Made by a program: the position numbers and the translations under genes. Shown one piece after another: positions 1 to 9,164 of a DNA stretch of 64,000 nucleotides. Source of the DNA: Raineya sp. GTDB taxonomy: Bacteria > Bacteroidota > Bacteroidia > Cytophagales > Thermonemataceae. A model generated the notes under the pieces. The model did not search any database. It was not told where the DNA came from and saw only the letters and a list, made by a program, of their open reading frames with translations. Each line of letters begins with the position of its first letter. Positions within the stretch are counted from its first letter, which is position 1. Location of the stretch: positions 186,001 through 250,000 of the forward strand of contig JALONN010000009.1 in the NCBI GenBank assembly GCA_025454915.1, in the 5' to 3' direction.

Positions 1-16
1 AGAAGCAAAATGGAAC

Positions 17-334
17 ATGCAATATCATTACGACAAATCCAGATTGGTAGGTTGTTGTGGTCCTTCTGTAGATGGTTTACCAAACTTAGTTTGTAATTTT
101 TGTAATCAAGAAGTAGCTCGAGAAGTAACAGATTGCTGCACAAGCCATTACATTGTATTTAATTTATCAGCTATACAGATTTTAGAAGATATAAACAGAT
201 TATATGAAAAAATTGATAATCTCTCTATTTCTGAAGAACAAAAAAAGCAACTCGAAACTTTGTTATTTTACAACCAAATAGAAAGTTTTAATCAGGAAAT
301 TGAAATTTTCAACCCTTTTGATAAAACTCAATAA
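17..334 (+). CDS. Hypothetical cysteine-containing protein, probably 5'-truncated by the window edge
   Basis: I do not recognise this family. The reading frame stays open to base 2, so the ATG at 17 may be internal and the true start may lie outside the window. The visible protein has an N-terminal Cys-rich part (GCCG, then NLVCNFCNQ, then TDCCTSHY) that could bind metal or form disulfides. It is followed by a helical, Glu/Gln-rich C-terminal half. It converges on the kinase gene, and the last 26 bp of the two genes overlap. Confidence is for a real coding region, not a function. Confidence 0.55.
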   Translation: MQYHYDKSRLVGCCGPSVDGLPNLVCNFCNQEVAREVTDCCTSHYIVFNLSAIQILEDINRLYEKIDNLSISEEQKKQLETLLFYNQIESFNQEIEIFNPFDKTQ

Positions 335-1154
335 GCCCTTCCATAGGGCTTTTGATAATTTTACCCATTTGAAGTTTTTTCTGCTTTAAACACTCTCCTA
401 AAATCTCCTGAAAATAAAAAGCTACTGAACCTACAAAATGAATAGGTAAGTCTTGTACATCGGGCATTTTTAAGATATACTTTTCTAAAAATAAGTTAAA
501 ATTTTGAACAATAATATTTCTAACAAACTCATTTTGAATGTTTTTAGTGAAAAATGGAGCAAAAGAAGCAAAATAACGGTTGGGACTTTTTTTCTGATAA
601 GCGTTTTCTAAAACGTCCTCCAATGAAATATTATAAGTATTTTTCAAATCTTGCCTTAAATTTTCAGGCAATTCTTGATGTAAATAAGCTTTGATAAGCT
701 CCTTTCCGAGCCAGCCACCACTACCTTCATCCCCAAGCCAAAAACCCAAATTAATAGGTTGAGCTGTTATTTTATGCCCATCAAAAACGCAGGCATTCGA
801 ACCTGTACCCAAAATACAGGCTACACCTGCATCTTTTCCACACAAAGCCACAGCAGCAGCCTGCAAATCATGTTCTATTTGTATAATATGAGCTTTTTTG
901 AAAATCTCTTCAAAAGCAGTCTTCACTATATTTTTTTTGGGTTCAGTTGAGCAACCTGCCCCATAAAAATAAATTTCTGTAATATTCTGTTCACCTACAT
1001 GTCCCACTACATTTGCCCAGAGTTCTTCAATAATTTGTTCTGTTGTCCAAAAATATGGATTCATTCCTACTGTCTGGAAACTTTCTTGTATTTGTTTGTC
1101 GTCTAAAACTGTCCAATCCGTTTTAGACGAGCCACTATCAGCAATTAAAATCAT
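309..1154 (-). CDS. BadF/BadG/BcrA/BcrD-family ATPase, probable N-acetylglucosamine kinase
   Basis: This cytoplasmic sugar kinase of the ASKHA (actin-like ATPase) fold probably phosphorylates N-acetylglucosamine salvaged from the cell wall. The first phosphate loop is DSGSSKTDW near residue 6. The second is GTGSNACVFDG near residue 116, and a GDEGSGGWLGKELI motif follows. Length (281 aa) fits the compact Bacteroidota version of the family. The substrate is inferred from family knowledge; the ATPase fold is clear from motifs. Confidence 0.85.
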   Translation of the reverse strand: MILIADSGSSKTDWTVLDDKQIQESFQTVGMNPYFWTTEQIIEELWANVVGHVGEQNITEIYFYGAGCSTEPKKNIVKTAFEEIFKKAHIIQIEHDLQAAAVALCGKDAGVACILGTGSNACVFDGHKITAQPINLGFWLGDEGSGGWLGKELIKAYLHQELPENLRQDLKNTYNISLEDVLENAYQKKSPNRYFASFAPFFTKNIQNEFVRNIIVQNFNLFLEKYILKMPDVQDLPIHFVGSVAFYFQEILGECLKQKKLQMGKIIKSPMEGLIEFYQKG

Positions 1155-1216
1155 GAAATTTAGTTTAAAACAGCTTCAATACTATATACTAAATTCAAAA
1201 ACACCAAAAAGTTTGA

Positions 1217-2290
1217 CTAAAATTTCCAAGTAGTTCGTAAATCTAAAAAATTGGCAGTCTGCCCATGAGCTTTCATATTGAAACCAATCCCCCATTTTTC
1301 ATGAAAATCATACATTACGCCCCACCGATGGTACCATCTGCTAAAATAAGGGCTATCGCTGTATGCATATATACCCAATTGTTGTGAAAACCGAAATTTT
1401 CCAAGTAAAAACTGGTGTCCTAACATCCAGCCCCATCGAAAAGAACTAGCATCCAAATTATCTTGCCTCAGACGTTCCGCCAACGAGGCATCCCAGTATA
1501 TTTCAGTTGCCAAATTAATGGCATGTAAAGGATTCACTTGCCTATTTGCCTGCAATCCCAATCCTCCTATCATAAATCTTTGTTTCTGTCCCACTCCTGC
1601 CCCTTTATTAGATATAAAACCTATCAACTCCCATTGTATTTCCTTTTCTCTGATAAATATTTTTTTCTCTCTTAAAGGTAAATTTGTTGGATTGATGGTA
1701 TATAAAATACCCAAAGATCCTGTAATCCAGTTAATACCCTTATTAGGATCTTTAATCCCACCATTAGAAATATGCTGATAATTAATATGGCTATTCAAGT
1801 ACCATTGATTATTCAACTGAATTTGTACTCCAGTAGCAACAGTCAAGTAAGCACTTACAGGTAAGCTATAAGAACGATTATTAGGGTTTTTAATAGAGTC
1901 ATAAGGATTTGTAAGATAAGAAAGCCCTACTATTCCTCTTACAGAAAAAGAAGTTCGTTGGGTTAATTTAAATGTAGGTTCTAAAAAATAAGCAACCTGA
2001 ATACTTTTTCCTAGAATTGTATTATCATAATTATAATAACTTACTAAAAAGCCCACTTGTGGATAACAATAACAATTATCCCATACTTTCTTACTAATTT
2101 TCTGCCAGTTTGCTTCCAACTGAATACCCCAGGGAAAAGAATTTGCAGTATTCTCTACAGCTGGAGAATGTGCAAAAATACTCCCATAATGTACTTGTCC
2201 ACCTATTCTCAAAATGCTCCCACGAAGGCTATCATTTTGGGCAGACAGAATATAACTGTATATCCAAAAACAGAAAACGAAACGTATCAT
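1217..2290 (-). CDS. Acyloxyacyl hydrolase, PagL-like outer-membrane lipid A deacylase
   Basis: The protein starts with an export signal ending near SAQN and then has long amphipathic beta strands, as expected for an outer-membrane barrel. The segment YQHISNGGIKDPNKGINW matches the His-Ser active-site region of the PagL/acyloxyacyl hydrolase family, which removes a 3-O-acyl chain from lipid A. At 357 aa it is longer than classical PagL; the C-terminal part carries extra strands. It stands alone on the minus strand, divergent from purN. Enzymatic activity is inferred from the family. Confidence 0.75.
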   Translation of the reverse strand: MIRFVFCFWIYSYILSAQNDSLRGSILRIGGQVHYGSIFAHSPAVENTANSFPWGIQLEANWQKISKKVWDNCYCYPQVGFLVSYYNYDNTILGKSIQVAYFLEPTFKLTQRTSFSVRGIVGLSYLTNPYDSIKNPNNRSYSLPVSAYLTVATGVQIQLNNQWYLNSHINYQHISNGGIKDPNKGINWITGSLGILYTINPTNLPLREKKIFIREKEIQWELIGFISNKGAGVGQKQRFMIGGLGLQANRQVNPLHAINLATEIYWDASLAERLRQDNLDASSFRWGWMLGHQFLLGKFRFSQQLGIYAYSDSPYFSRWYHRWGVMYDFHEKWGIGFNMKAHGQTANFLDLRTTWKF

Positions 2291-2398
2291 AGCAATTTTA
2301 TCTATTCAATAGTATTACTATTAAAAATGAAATTTGTTTTAAAAAAATATTTTTTAGACTATTTTTTGCAAATTTGCTTCATCATTAAAAACTTCATT

Positions 2399-2971
2399 AT
2401 GACTCGTATTGCCCTATTTGCTTCAGGAGGTGGCTCCAATGCCGAAAATATTATCCGTTATTTTCAAAATCATTCATCCATTGAAATAGCCTGTTTGCTT
2501 TCTAATAAAAAAGATGCTTATGCTCTTGAGAGAGCTAAAAATCTTGAAGTTACAACATATACTTTCAACAGAGCCGACTTTTATGAGTCCACTGTTGTTC
2601 TTGATATTTTGAAAAAAGAAAAAATAGATTGGGTTGTTTTAGCTGGTTTTTTATGGCTTGTTCCTGAAAGTTTGGTAGAAGCCTACGAAAATAAGATTAT
2701 CAACATTCATCCTGCCTTATTGCCCAAATATGGTGGAAAAGGTATGTATGGAGAAAAAGTACACGAAGCTGTTTGGCAGGCTCAAGAAAAGGAAACTGGT
2801 ATTACTATTCATTATGTCAATTCTCATTATGATGAAGGAAAAGTCATTTTTCAAGCTACAACAGCCTTAAGTGCTCAAGATACACCTGAAAGTATCGCAA
2901 AAAAAGTACATACTTTAGAATACGAACATTTCCCAAAAGTTATAGAAAAAACAGTTTTAGAACATTCTTAG
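2399..2971 (+). CDS. purN: Phosphoribosylglycinamide formyltransferase
   Basis: This enzyme transfers a formyl group from 10-formyl-THF to GAR in purine synthesis. The ORF track starts 114 codons upstream, inside the neighbouring gene on the other strand. The real start is the ATG at 2399 (MTRIALFASGGGSNA), which gives the normal 190 aa length. The glycine loop ASGGGSN, the catalytic Asn/His region INIHPALLPKYGG and the downstream Asp in HYVNSHYDEGKV are all present. Single gene on the plus strand. Confidence 0.95.
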   Translation: MTRIALFASGGGSNAENIIRYFQNHSSIEIACLLSNKKDAYALERAKNLEVTTYTFNRADFYESTVVLDILKKEKIDWVVLAGFLWLVPESLVEAYENKIINIHPALLPKYGGKGMYGEKVHEAVWQAQEKETGITIHYVNSHYDEGKVIFQATTALSAQDTPESIAKKVHTLEYEHFPKVIEKTVLEHS

Positions 2972-3121
2972 AAAAAAGACAAGGAAAAGCAAACGGATAA
3001 CAGAAATAAATAGGTGTTTGTGTTGCTATGCTTGTGAAAACGGGAAAAAGCGACCAAAATAATTTACTTTTTTCATAGAATTCACGGTGGAAAGTAATTC
3101 CTAACCCATAAAATAAAAAAT

Positions 3122-3853
3122 ATGAAGCAAGATGTTTTAAATTTTGTAAAGGAAGTAGTAATAAATACAATAGGTAATGAAAGATGGGATAAGGCTCTTG
3201 TTCCTGCCACTTTTCATAGTGGTGGTAGCACAAGTTTTGGTTTAATTATATTTTTCTATAATGGTGAAGAGAAAAGAGTTCTTCTTGAAATAGAAGATTT
3301 ATTGGTTGTTAGGGATAAGATTCAAGAACTTAGAGAATATATGCAAACCCATGAGGATTTTCACTGGAATAAAGTAACATTTACATTTTTTTCAGATGGC
3401 AAAGAAGATGTAGAATACCTATGGGATGAAGAACAAAATGTAGATGATTATTATTGGGGAGCAAGGTCAGTTGTAAATTGGTTGTATGAACGTTTGGCTT
3501 TGTATATTGGAGAGTTTCTAACTGAAAACTTTACAAAATCAGATAGAAAATGGGATAAAGCTACTTTTCTAGTCGATAAAAAAAATGATTTTTTCTTTAT
3601 TTCAGGAGATGTAGTATTAAATAATCAAATTATCCATATTTTTTATGAACCCTCTGATAGAAACCAAAATTATGTACCTTCTCAAAGAGTTCAAGAAACG
3701 TTGCAAAGACTTTTTGAGAATACTAATAATGGTATTTTAAAAGACAAATGGGTTGTTTCTCCTTGGAATCATATTACCTTGCAAATTAGTCAAAATGCTA
3801 TGAATTTTAAAAATGATGTAGTTTTTGAATTTAAACCAGAAAATTCTATTTAA
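3122..3853 (+). CDS. Hypothetical protein with two similar halves, weakly YezG/immunity-like
   Basis: I do not recognise this with certainty. The N-terminal half contains NERWDKALVPATF followed by an FFYN strand, and the C-terminal half has SDRKWDKATFLVD followed by an FFFIS strand, so the protein looks like an internal duplication. The WDKA plus beta-strand layout is faintly like the YezG/DUF600 family of immunity proteins. There is no signal peptide, so it is cytoplasmic. A second orphan ORF follows 195 bp downstream. The function is open. Confidence 0.6.
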   Translation: MKQDVLNFVKEVVINTIGNERWDKALVPATFHSGGSTSFGLIIFFYNGEEKRVLLEIEDLLVVRDKIQELREYMQTHEDFHWNKVTFTFFSDGKEDVEYLWDEEQNVDDYYWGARSVVNWLYERLALYIGEFLTENFTKSDRKWDKATFLVDKKNDFFFISGDVVLNNQIIHIFYEPSDRNQNYVPSQRVQETLQRLFENTNNGILKDKWVVSPWNHITLQISQNAMNFKNDVVFEFKPENSI

Positions 3854-3924
3854 ATAATAATGTTCTTTCCGCTTTTGCTAGTATTCTTTACCAACAAAAA
3901 AAGAGATACCTCATTAAAATGTGT

Positions 3925-3954
3925 GTTTGGTATTATTATGCTTAAATACCAAAC
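3925..3954. other. Intergenic inverted repeat
   Basis: GTTTGGTAT and ATACCAAAC form a 9-bp stem with a 12-nt loop between the two orphan genes. There is no clear T-run, so it may be a weak terminator or an operator. Nothing else was seen in this 195-bp gap. Confidence 0.35.
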
Positions 3955-4047
3955 ATGGCAGAAAAACTCTTTATTCAAAACTAAATATTGAAAATATATC
4001 AATACAAACATCAGCAGATTATTTTGATTTAAAACCTTCATGAGACT

Positions 4048-4407
4048 ATGATAAATTTATATTGTACATTATTGAATATTAATCTTCTTCAAATAAAGAA
4101 TATTATTGAAGCAATGTTTCCTGATAATACATCCTCAATAGTAGAAAGTGGAACGTTTTTTTTATCTGATGGCAACTTTTTTGAATGTTCTGTGGAACCA
4201 TCATATTTTTCAGGGTATTATTTAAGTGCTACTTATGATACAAGTTTAGATACATTTCAGAATAGTTTGAGTGACTTGAAAGAAAAGATAGAAGCTAGTA
4301 AAGGTATTTATGATATAGATTATGAAATTGAAGAGGAAAATAGTTTTATATCTTTTCGTATTACTCATAATGATTTTTATAAATGGTTTATTCATACTCT
4401 CTCGTAG
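4048..4407 (+). CDS. Hypothetical small acidic protein
   Basis: An unrecognised 119-aa acidic cytoplasmic protein with alternating strands and helices. It follows the duplicated WDKA protein on the same strand. Both have the size and acidic character of polymorphic-toxin immunity proteins, but no toxin is adjacent and no family motif is visible. Confidence 0.5.
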   Translation: MINLYCTLLNINLLQIKNIIEAMFPDNTSSIVESGTFFLSDGNFFECSVEPSYFSGYYLSATYDTSLDTFQNSLSDLKEKIEASKGIYDIDYEIEEENSFISFRITHNDFYKWFIHTLS

Positions 4408-4551
4408 GGCGACTTGTGAGCAGAAATAAGCACATTTTTGTATTTCACAAGTTATAAACTTGCGATAGAGAGATAAAAATTTGCAATCATTTCTCTTGTC
4501 TAAAATCTCATATCTAAAGAATTATTTATCACTTATAACTTATCACTCAAA

Positions 4552-4962
4552 ATGTTTCAATCAGATATACAAGTAAGGGTTCGTTATGCAGAAACCGACC
4601 AAATGAAATATGTTTACTACGGAAATTATGCGATTTATTTTGAAGTAGCTCGTGTGGAATGTTTACGAAATTTAGGACTGGAATATAAAGTTTTAGAAGA
4701 TGTACACCACGTAATGATGCCTGTTTTGGAACAATACTCTAAATATATCCGTCCTGCGATGTATGATGACTTGCTCACTATCAAAACATCTATTACAGAA
4801 TTGCCTCAAACACGTATTCGTTTTGAGTATGAAATTTATAATCAAAACAACACACTTATCCACAAAGCCCATACTGTTTTGGCTTTTGTCCACACTCAAA
4901 CACTCAAACCTGTTCATTGCCCTGATGTATTTTTGAATCTTCTGAAGCCTTATTATTCATAA
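4552..4962 (+). CDS. Acyl-CoA thioesterase, YbgC/FadM (4-hydroxybenzoyl-CoA thioesterase) family
   Basis: A hotdog-fold thioesterase of normal length (136 aa). The signature RYAETDQMKYVYYGNYAIYFE contains the catalytic Asp and the conserved Tyr-Gly-Asn-Tyr turn. It likely hydrolyses short or medium acyl-CoA; the exact substrate cannot be read from the sequence. Its 3' end overlaps the convergent secreted protein gene by 10 bp. Confidence 0.9.
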   Translation: MFQSDIQVRVRYAETDQMKYVYYGNYAIYFEVARVECLRNLGLEYKVLEDVHHVMMPVLEQYSKYIRPAMYDDLLTIKTSITELPQTRIRFEYEIYNQNNTLIHKAHTVLAFVHTQTLKPVHCPDVFLNLLKPYYS

Positions 4963-5873
4963 AATCCTGTCTGATTGATGCCAAATCCACCATAAAATTG
5001 GGTTGGTCGTATCCTTTGACTTGGTTTGTATAAGTATATCTCTCCCTTATCATCAATCATAGGTACATGAGAATTCTCTGAACGAATCCAACTTTGTGGT
5101 ACAAAGTACATATCATGTAAAAGTTTGTTTTGAAGAAAGTTTCTAATTTTCTCGCTGTCTATGCCCATTCCAGCCTGAAAAGTTTGCCCAAAATTCCAAG
5201 CATAATTAATTTTGAAGGAGATAATACCTGCCGAAGTTTTCCCAAAAGGCTGATTTTCCATATCCAAATACCCAAAACGAGCAGGATACAAACTGTCTTT
5301 TACTCTCATAGCTCCTTGTGTATCACCCGTCCACAGAATATTTTGCAGGCTATACTGAAACTTCTCTTTTTGGAAAGTTATTCCTAAAGCACTTGTTCTA
5401 AATCTATCTTTTCCCCCTCCACCCAATACATCATTTTCAAGGCTAATTGTCCAGTTTTTGAGATGTATTACCAAACTGCCAGAATTTTGAGATGTTTTAA
5501 AGTTATTCCCATAATAATGAAAAGCATAGCCTATTGCATACTGATTGACAGTTTGATGATTTGTAGCTGTTAAAAAAACTTTCTGAGAAGTATCCGTTTT
5601 TCCAAAACCATACAATACTCCCACGCTGGTTCTAAAACCCAAGCCTTTTTTTCCTGAATAATGTTTATAATGATATAGCCCTGTCATTTCTCCATTTATT
5701 TGAGTAAATGGCGTAGGCAAAAAGTAACCCCGAAATGTGAATCCTAAGTTTTTTTGGTGAGTACCCAACGTTGTACAAATCCCTCCTTGTATAGCCCACT
5801 TCTGGCTTTGAGCTTGGCACATAAAAGGAAAAACAAAAGATATTAGAAACAAGACCGAAAATTTTGCAAACAT
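4953..5873 (-). CDS. Exported protein resembling the polymorphic toxin type 23 (Ntox23) family
   Basis: The signal peptide ends at CQAQS, and the rest is beta-rich (306 aa). The central segment ISLENDVLGGGGKDRFRTSALG matches my memory of the type-23 toxin-domain proteins found as single exported genes in Bacteroidota. It has no delivery repeats and no obvious adjacent immunity gene. It could equally be an outer-membrane beta-barrel protein with no toxin role. Confidence 0.55.
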   Translation of the reverse strand: MFAKFSVLFLISFVFPFMCQAQSQKWAIQGGICTTLGTHQKNLGFTFRGYFLPTPFTQINGEMTGLYHYKHYSGKKGLGFRTSVGVLYGFGKTDTSQKVFLTATNHQTVNQYAIGYAFHYYGNNFKTSQNSGSLVIHLKNWTISLENDVLGGGGKDRFRTSALGITFQKEKFQYSLQNILWTGDTQGAMRVKDSLYPARFGYLDMENQPFGKTSAGIISFKINYAWNFGQTFQAGMGIDSEKIRNFLQNKLLHDMYFVPQSWIRSENSHVPMIDDKGEIYLYKPSQRIRPTQFYGGFGINQTGFYE

Positions 5874-5929
5874 AAAGCTAAGTTTGGTTATTAAAAGTCT
5901 AATATCTAATATCTTGTATCTAAATTTAA

Positions 5930-7360
5930 CTAAAGCTCAAAAGTTTCACCTTTGGCTGGAATGGTTATATTTTTATATTGATGGCTTTCTAAAAGACCCT
6001 TAAAATCTTGCATAGAACGTTCTTCACCATGTATCAAGAACACCTGTTTCAAAGATTCAGGGTTTTGAGCTTTCATAAACTCTAACAGGTCATTTTGGTC
6101 TCCATGTCCACTAAAAATATCAATAGAACGAATATTTGCTAAAATTGCAAACTTTTTATCTCCAATTTCAAGTGTTTTATCACCATGCAATAGCTGATGC
6201 CCCAGTGTACCTTCGGCAGCAAAGCCAATCATCAGAATTGTTGCATACGGATTCTGAATATTTGCTTTTACGTGATGCTCTATCCTGCCCCCTTGTACCA
6301 TACCAGAAGAAGATATAATAATGCAAGGCTCTGAATGGTTCGAAATAAGCTTACTTGTTTTAAGATCTTCTACATAAATTAAATTTTCAAAATCAAACAG
6401 ATTCTTATGTTCTGCATAAAATTGTTGAGCTTCCTCATTTAACAACCCTGAATATGTTTCGTAAGCTCTTGTGCTATGATGAGCCAATGGACTATCCGAA
6501 AATATTTTAATTGGAGGTAGTCGTTTTTCGATACTTAACTTATGAAGCGTAAATAAAAGAGCTTGCGTTCTACCCACACTAAATGCAGGAATAATCAGTC
6601 TTCCAGGTATTTGCACACATGCCTGATTGATAATTTCAAAAATTTCGTCTTCAGCAGAACCATGTGATTTATGCAAACGATTTCCATAAGTTGTTTCACA
6701 AAGCACATAATCAGCCTGTGGAGGCATTTGTGGATCTTGAAGCAAAGGATAATTTTTTCTGCCTATATCCCCTGAAAAAAGTATTTTTTTAATGATTCCA
6801 TGCTCTTCTATTTCTAAAAATGCATTAGCAGCCCCCAACAAATGCCCTGTTGGTATCAGTGTAATCCAAACTCCTTTAATAATCTGAAATCTTCTGTTAA
6901 ACTGCAAAGGAAAGAAATACTCCTCTGTATCATCTACATGTTTAGGCAAATACCATTCAGAAATATCCGTTGTATGTTTATTTTTAGATTTTTTCTGTTT
7001 TCCCTGAATTTTCTTAAGTCGTCTCTGATGTAATTGAGCCGAATCATGTAATAGAAGCCTTGTAAGAGTTTGTGTGGCAGAAGTACAAATAATTTGTCCC
7101 TCAAAGCCTTCTCTGATGAGATTGGGCAAGTTTCCTGAATGGTCTATATGAGCATGAGTCAGAATTACTACATTTATCATGGATGCCTCAAACGGAAAGA
7201 TATTTCCCATGTGTTCTGCTTCTTCATCTTCTTCTATCTTTTTTCTTCCTTTTTCCATGTCAAAGCCACAATCTACCAAAATACGATAGTCATCCTCCAG
7301 TTCTATCAAATACATGCTACCCGTAACTTGGCGGGCAGCCCCCCAAAAAGTTAATTTCAT
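5930..7360 (-). CDS. Beta-CASP metallo-beta-lactamase-fold RNase-like hydrolase
   Basis: The protein has the metal-binding motif LTHAHIDHSGN near residue 68, a further histidine in PTGHLLGAAN, an Asp in FSGDIGR, and the beta-CASP motif SSSGMVQGGRIEHH. The C-terminal histidine is in DIFSGHGDQND. This is the Ysh1/CPSF73-like class of zinc-dependent endo/exoribonucleases. It is 476 aa, cytoplasmic and encoded alone, divergent from the ECF sigma operon. Confidence 0.9.
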   Translation of the reverse strand: MKLTFWGAARQVTGSMYLIELEDDYRILVDCGFDMEKGRKKIEEDEEAEHMGNIFPFEASMINVVILTHAHIDHSGNLPNLIREGFEGQIICTSATQTLTRLLLHDSAQLHQRRLKKIQGKQKKSKNKHTTDISEWYLPKHVDDTEEYFFPLQFNRRFQIIKGVWITLIPTGHLLGAANAFLEIEEHGIIKKILFSGDIGRKNYPLLQDPQMPPQADYVLCETTYGNRLHKSHGSAEDEIFEIINQACVQIPGRLIIPAFSVGRTQALLFTLHKLSIEKRLPPIKIFSDSPLAHHSTRAYETYSGLLNEEAQQFYAEHKNLFDFENLIYVEDLKTSKLISNHSEPCIIISSSGMVQGGRIEHHVKANIQNPYATILMIGFAAEGTLGHQLLHGDKTLEIGDKKFAILANIRSIDIFSGHGDQNDLLEFMKAQNPESLKQVFLIHGEERSMQDFKGLLESHQYKNITIPAKGETFEL

Positions 7361-7531
7361 TTTAAATCAATTATAGCTTTTTAAAAATGTAACATGCAAA
7401 AAAGCAAAAAAAAATGGAAATACCAAGTTTTATTCAAGGGTTCAAGATTTTATCATTTTTTTTGTGGTATTATTAAACCTTTTATTCGAAATTGCATCTA
7501 AGTTTTAAAAGCCTGATAGATTACTGAGTAA

Positions 7532-8071
7532 ATGGAAGATAAAGAATTTTTAGAAAAGTTTAGTCAACCTGAAACCAAAAGCTATGCATTTAATCAATTG
7601 GTACGAAAGTACCAGCAAAAAGTCTATTGGCATGTACGCAAGATGGTTATTGACCACGATGATGCCGATGACCTTACACAAGAAACTTTTGTAAAGGTTT
7701 GGCAAAACTTAGAAAAATTTAAAGGGGACTCTCAATTATTTACATGGATTTACAGAATAGCAACCAATGAGTGTCTAACTTTTTTGAAAAAGAAAAAAAC
7801 AAAGTTCTTTTTGCCCATTGGTGATGTAAGCAAAGAGCTTTTAAGAAAGTTAGAAACAAGTGATTATATATCAGGGGATGAAATAGCCATCAAACTCCAA
7901 AAGGCATTATTAAAACTCCCAGAAAAACAACGTCTGGTTTTTAACATGAAATATTACGATGATATGAAATATGAGGAAATTTCTGAGGTATTAGGAACAA
8001 GTGTAGGGGCATTAAAAGCCTCATATCATCATGCTGTAAAAAAAATAGAAGAATATATGGAACAAGATTAA
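7532..8071 (+). CDS. RNA polymerase sigma factor, ECF (sigma-70 family)
   Basis: The 179-aa protein has region 2 (DDADDLTQETFVKVWQNLEKF, then TWIYRIATNECLTFLKKK) and region 4 (LPEKQRLVFNMKYYDDMKYEEISEVLGTS). It directs RNA polymerase to a small regulon. It is followed after 12 bp by a single-TM protein and 14 bp later by an exported Spy-like protein, so the three genes form one operon and probably one signalling module. Confidence 0.93.
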   Translation: MEDKEFLEKFSQPETKSYAFNQLVRKYQQKVYWHVRKMVIDHDDADDLTQETFVKVWQNLEKFKGDSQLFTWIYRIATNECLTFLKKKKTKFFLPIGDVSKELLRKLETSDYISGDEIAIKLQKALLKLPEKQRLVFNMKYYDDMKYEEISEVLGTSVGALKASYHHAVKKIEEYMEQD

Positions 8072-8083
8072 GTAGAGAAGGTT

Positions 8084-8698
8084 ATGAAAAATTTTGATTT
8101 AGACAAACATGCAAAAAAAACTCCTTTTGGAACACCTGAAGGATATTTTGAGAATTTCGCAGGGAATTTAGAAGGCAGGATACAAGGAGAAACTATTCCT
8201 AAAAATGCTACAAAAAAATTGCCTTTCGGCATTCCTAGTAACTATTTTGAGTTATTGCCACAATATATTGCTAAAAGAATAGAAAACCTTATACCAAAGG
8301 TTTGGTACAAACAAATAGGTATGAAGTGGGCATTAGCTGGTTCAACATTTTCTATTTGTGCTGTGTTGGTATGGCTTAACTTTTTTAATACTCACACAAC
8401 ACATCAGGCAGATAAAGAACTTGCAGAAAACCTCAAGACTATTCCCCAAGAAGAGCTTATTCAGTACTTGGCATATCATAAACCACAAGAAACACTGGCT
8501 CAGGCTCAATACTTACCTATAAGTCAAGAGGTATATCAGCAAAAAATTCAAGTACATAAAGATACTGCTGTTCCTAAAATTCCTAAGAATATAACCACAG
8601 AAGACATTATAGATAATGATCTTGATAGAAAAGAGTTAGAGAAAATTTTAGAAGAAGAACTTGAAGCAGAAGATTTAGAAGATATTATCAATCCTTAA
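8084..8698 (+). CDS. Single-TM protein of an ECF operon, probable anti-sigma factor or sensor
   Basis: Residues 1-90 contain a duplicated motif, KKTPFGTPEGYFENF and KKLPFGIPSNYFELL. One TM helix (WALAGSTFSICAVLVWLNFF) follows, then an acidic C-terminus ending in Glu/Asp-rich helices. Position between the sigma factor and an exported Spy-like protein suggests control of the sigma factor, but no classical zinc anti-sigma motif is seen. Confidence 0.7.
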   Translation: MKNFDLDKHAKKTPFGTPEGYFENFAGNLEGRIQGETIPKNATKKLPFGIPSNYFELLPQYIAKRIENLIPKVWYKQIGMKWALAGSTFSICAVLVWLNFFNTHTTHQADKELAENLKTIPQEELIQYLAYHKPQETLAQAQYLPISQEVYQQKIQVHKDTAVPKIPKNITTEDIIDNDLDRKELEKILEEELEAEDLEDIINP

Positions 8699-8712
8699 AA
8701 TATAATACACTT

Positions 8713-9132
8713 ATGAGATACATTTTATTATTGATGTTTTTAACCTGTTTCGGATTGAAAGATTTGTTGGCACAACATGGACAAAGAATTCAACAAGCAA
8801 GAAAAGATTATGTTATAAAGCGTTTGGGGCTGACAGCTGATCAACAAAAGAAATTTGTACCATTATATGATGAGTATTCTCAAAAACAACACGAATTACA
8901 GAAGCAAATCAGGCAGTTACGTTTTGAAGCCAATACTCTTGCCCTTTCTGATGCGGAGCTTAGTGCAGATATAGATAAACTATTAGAACTCAAACAAAAA
9001 GACTTGGATTTGGAAAGAGAATACCTGACAAAATTTAAAGCCATACTCAATATTAAGCAGGTTGTTGAGATGTATAAAGCTGAAAAGGATTTTGTTCGAG
9101 TAGTATTAAAAGGTTTGCGAGACAGAGGATAA
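8713..9132 (+). CDS. Exported Spy/CpxP-like helical protein
   Basis: A signal peptide (LLLMFLTCFGLKDLLAQ) is followed by an all-helical mature part. It contains LTADQQKKFVPLYDEYSQKQ, the kind of LTxxQ motif found in Spy/CpxP-type periplasmic proteins. It may be the periplasmic partner of the upstream membrane protein. Transcription probably ends at the hairpin directly downstream. Confidence 0.7.
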   Translation: MRYILLLMFLTCFGLKDLLAQHGQRIQQARKDYVIKRLGLTADQQKKFVPLYDEYSQKQHELQKQIRQLRFEANTLALSDAELSADIDKLLELKQKDLDLEREYLTKFKAILNIKQVVEMYKAEKDFVRVVLKGLRDRG

Positions 9133-9137
9133 TAAAT

Positions 9138-9164
9138 ATAGAGCCATATATACTATGGCTCTAT
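9138..9164. terminator. Bidirectional terminator between convergent genes
   Basis: ATAGAGCCATA and TATGGCTCTAT form an 11-bp stem with a 5-nt loop, followed by AAATTT. It lies between the ECF operon and the esterase gene and overlaps the 3' end of the latter. Confidence 0.7.

Noticed and set aside
2057-2398. Long N-terminal extension of purN in the ORF track
   Set aside because: It overlaps the PagL-like gene on the other strand, and the family N-terminus begins at 2399.
2940-3233. 97-aa minus-strand ORF
   Set aside because: Covers the purN end and the start of the next plus-strand gene; no family features.
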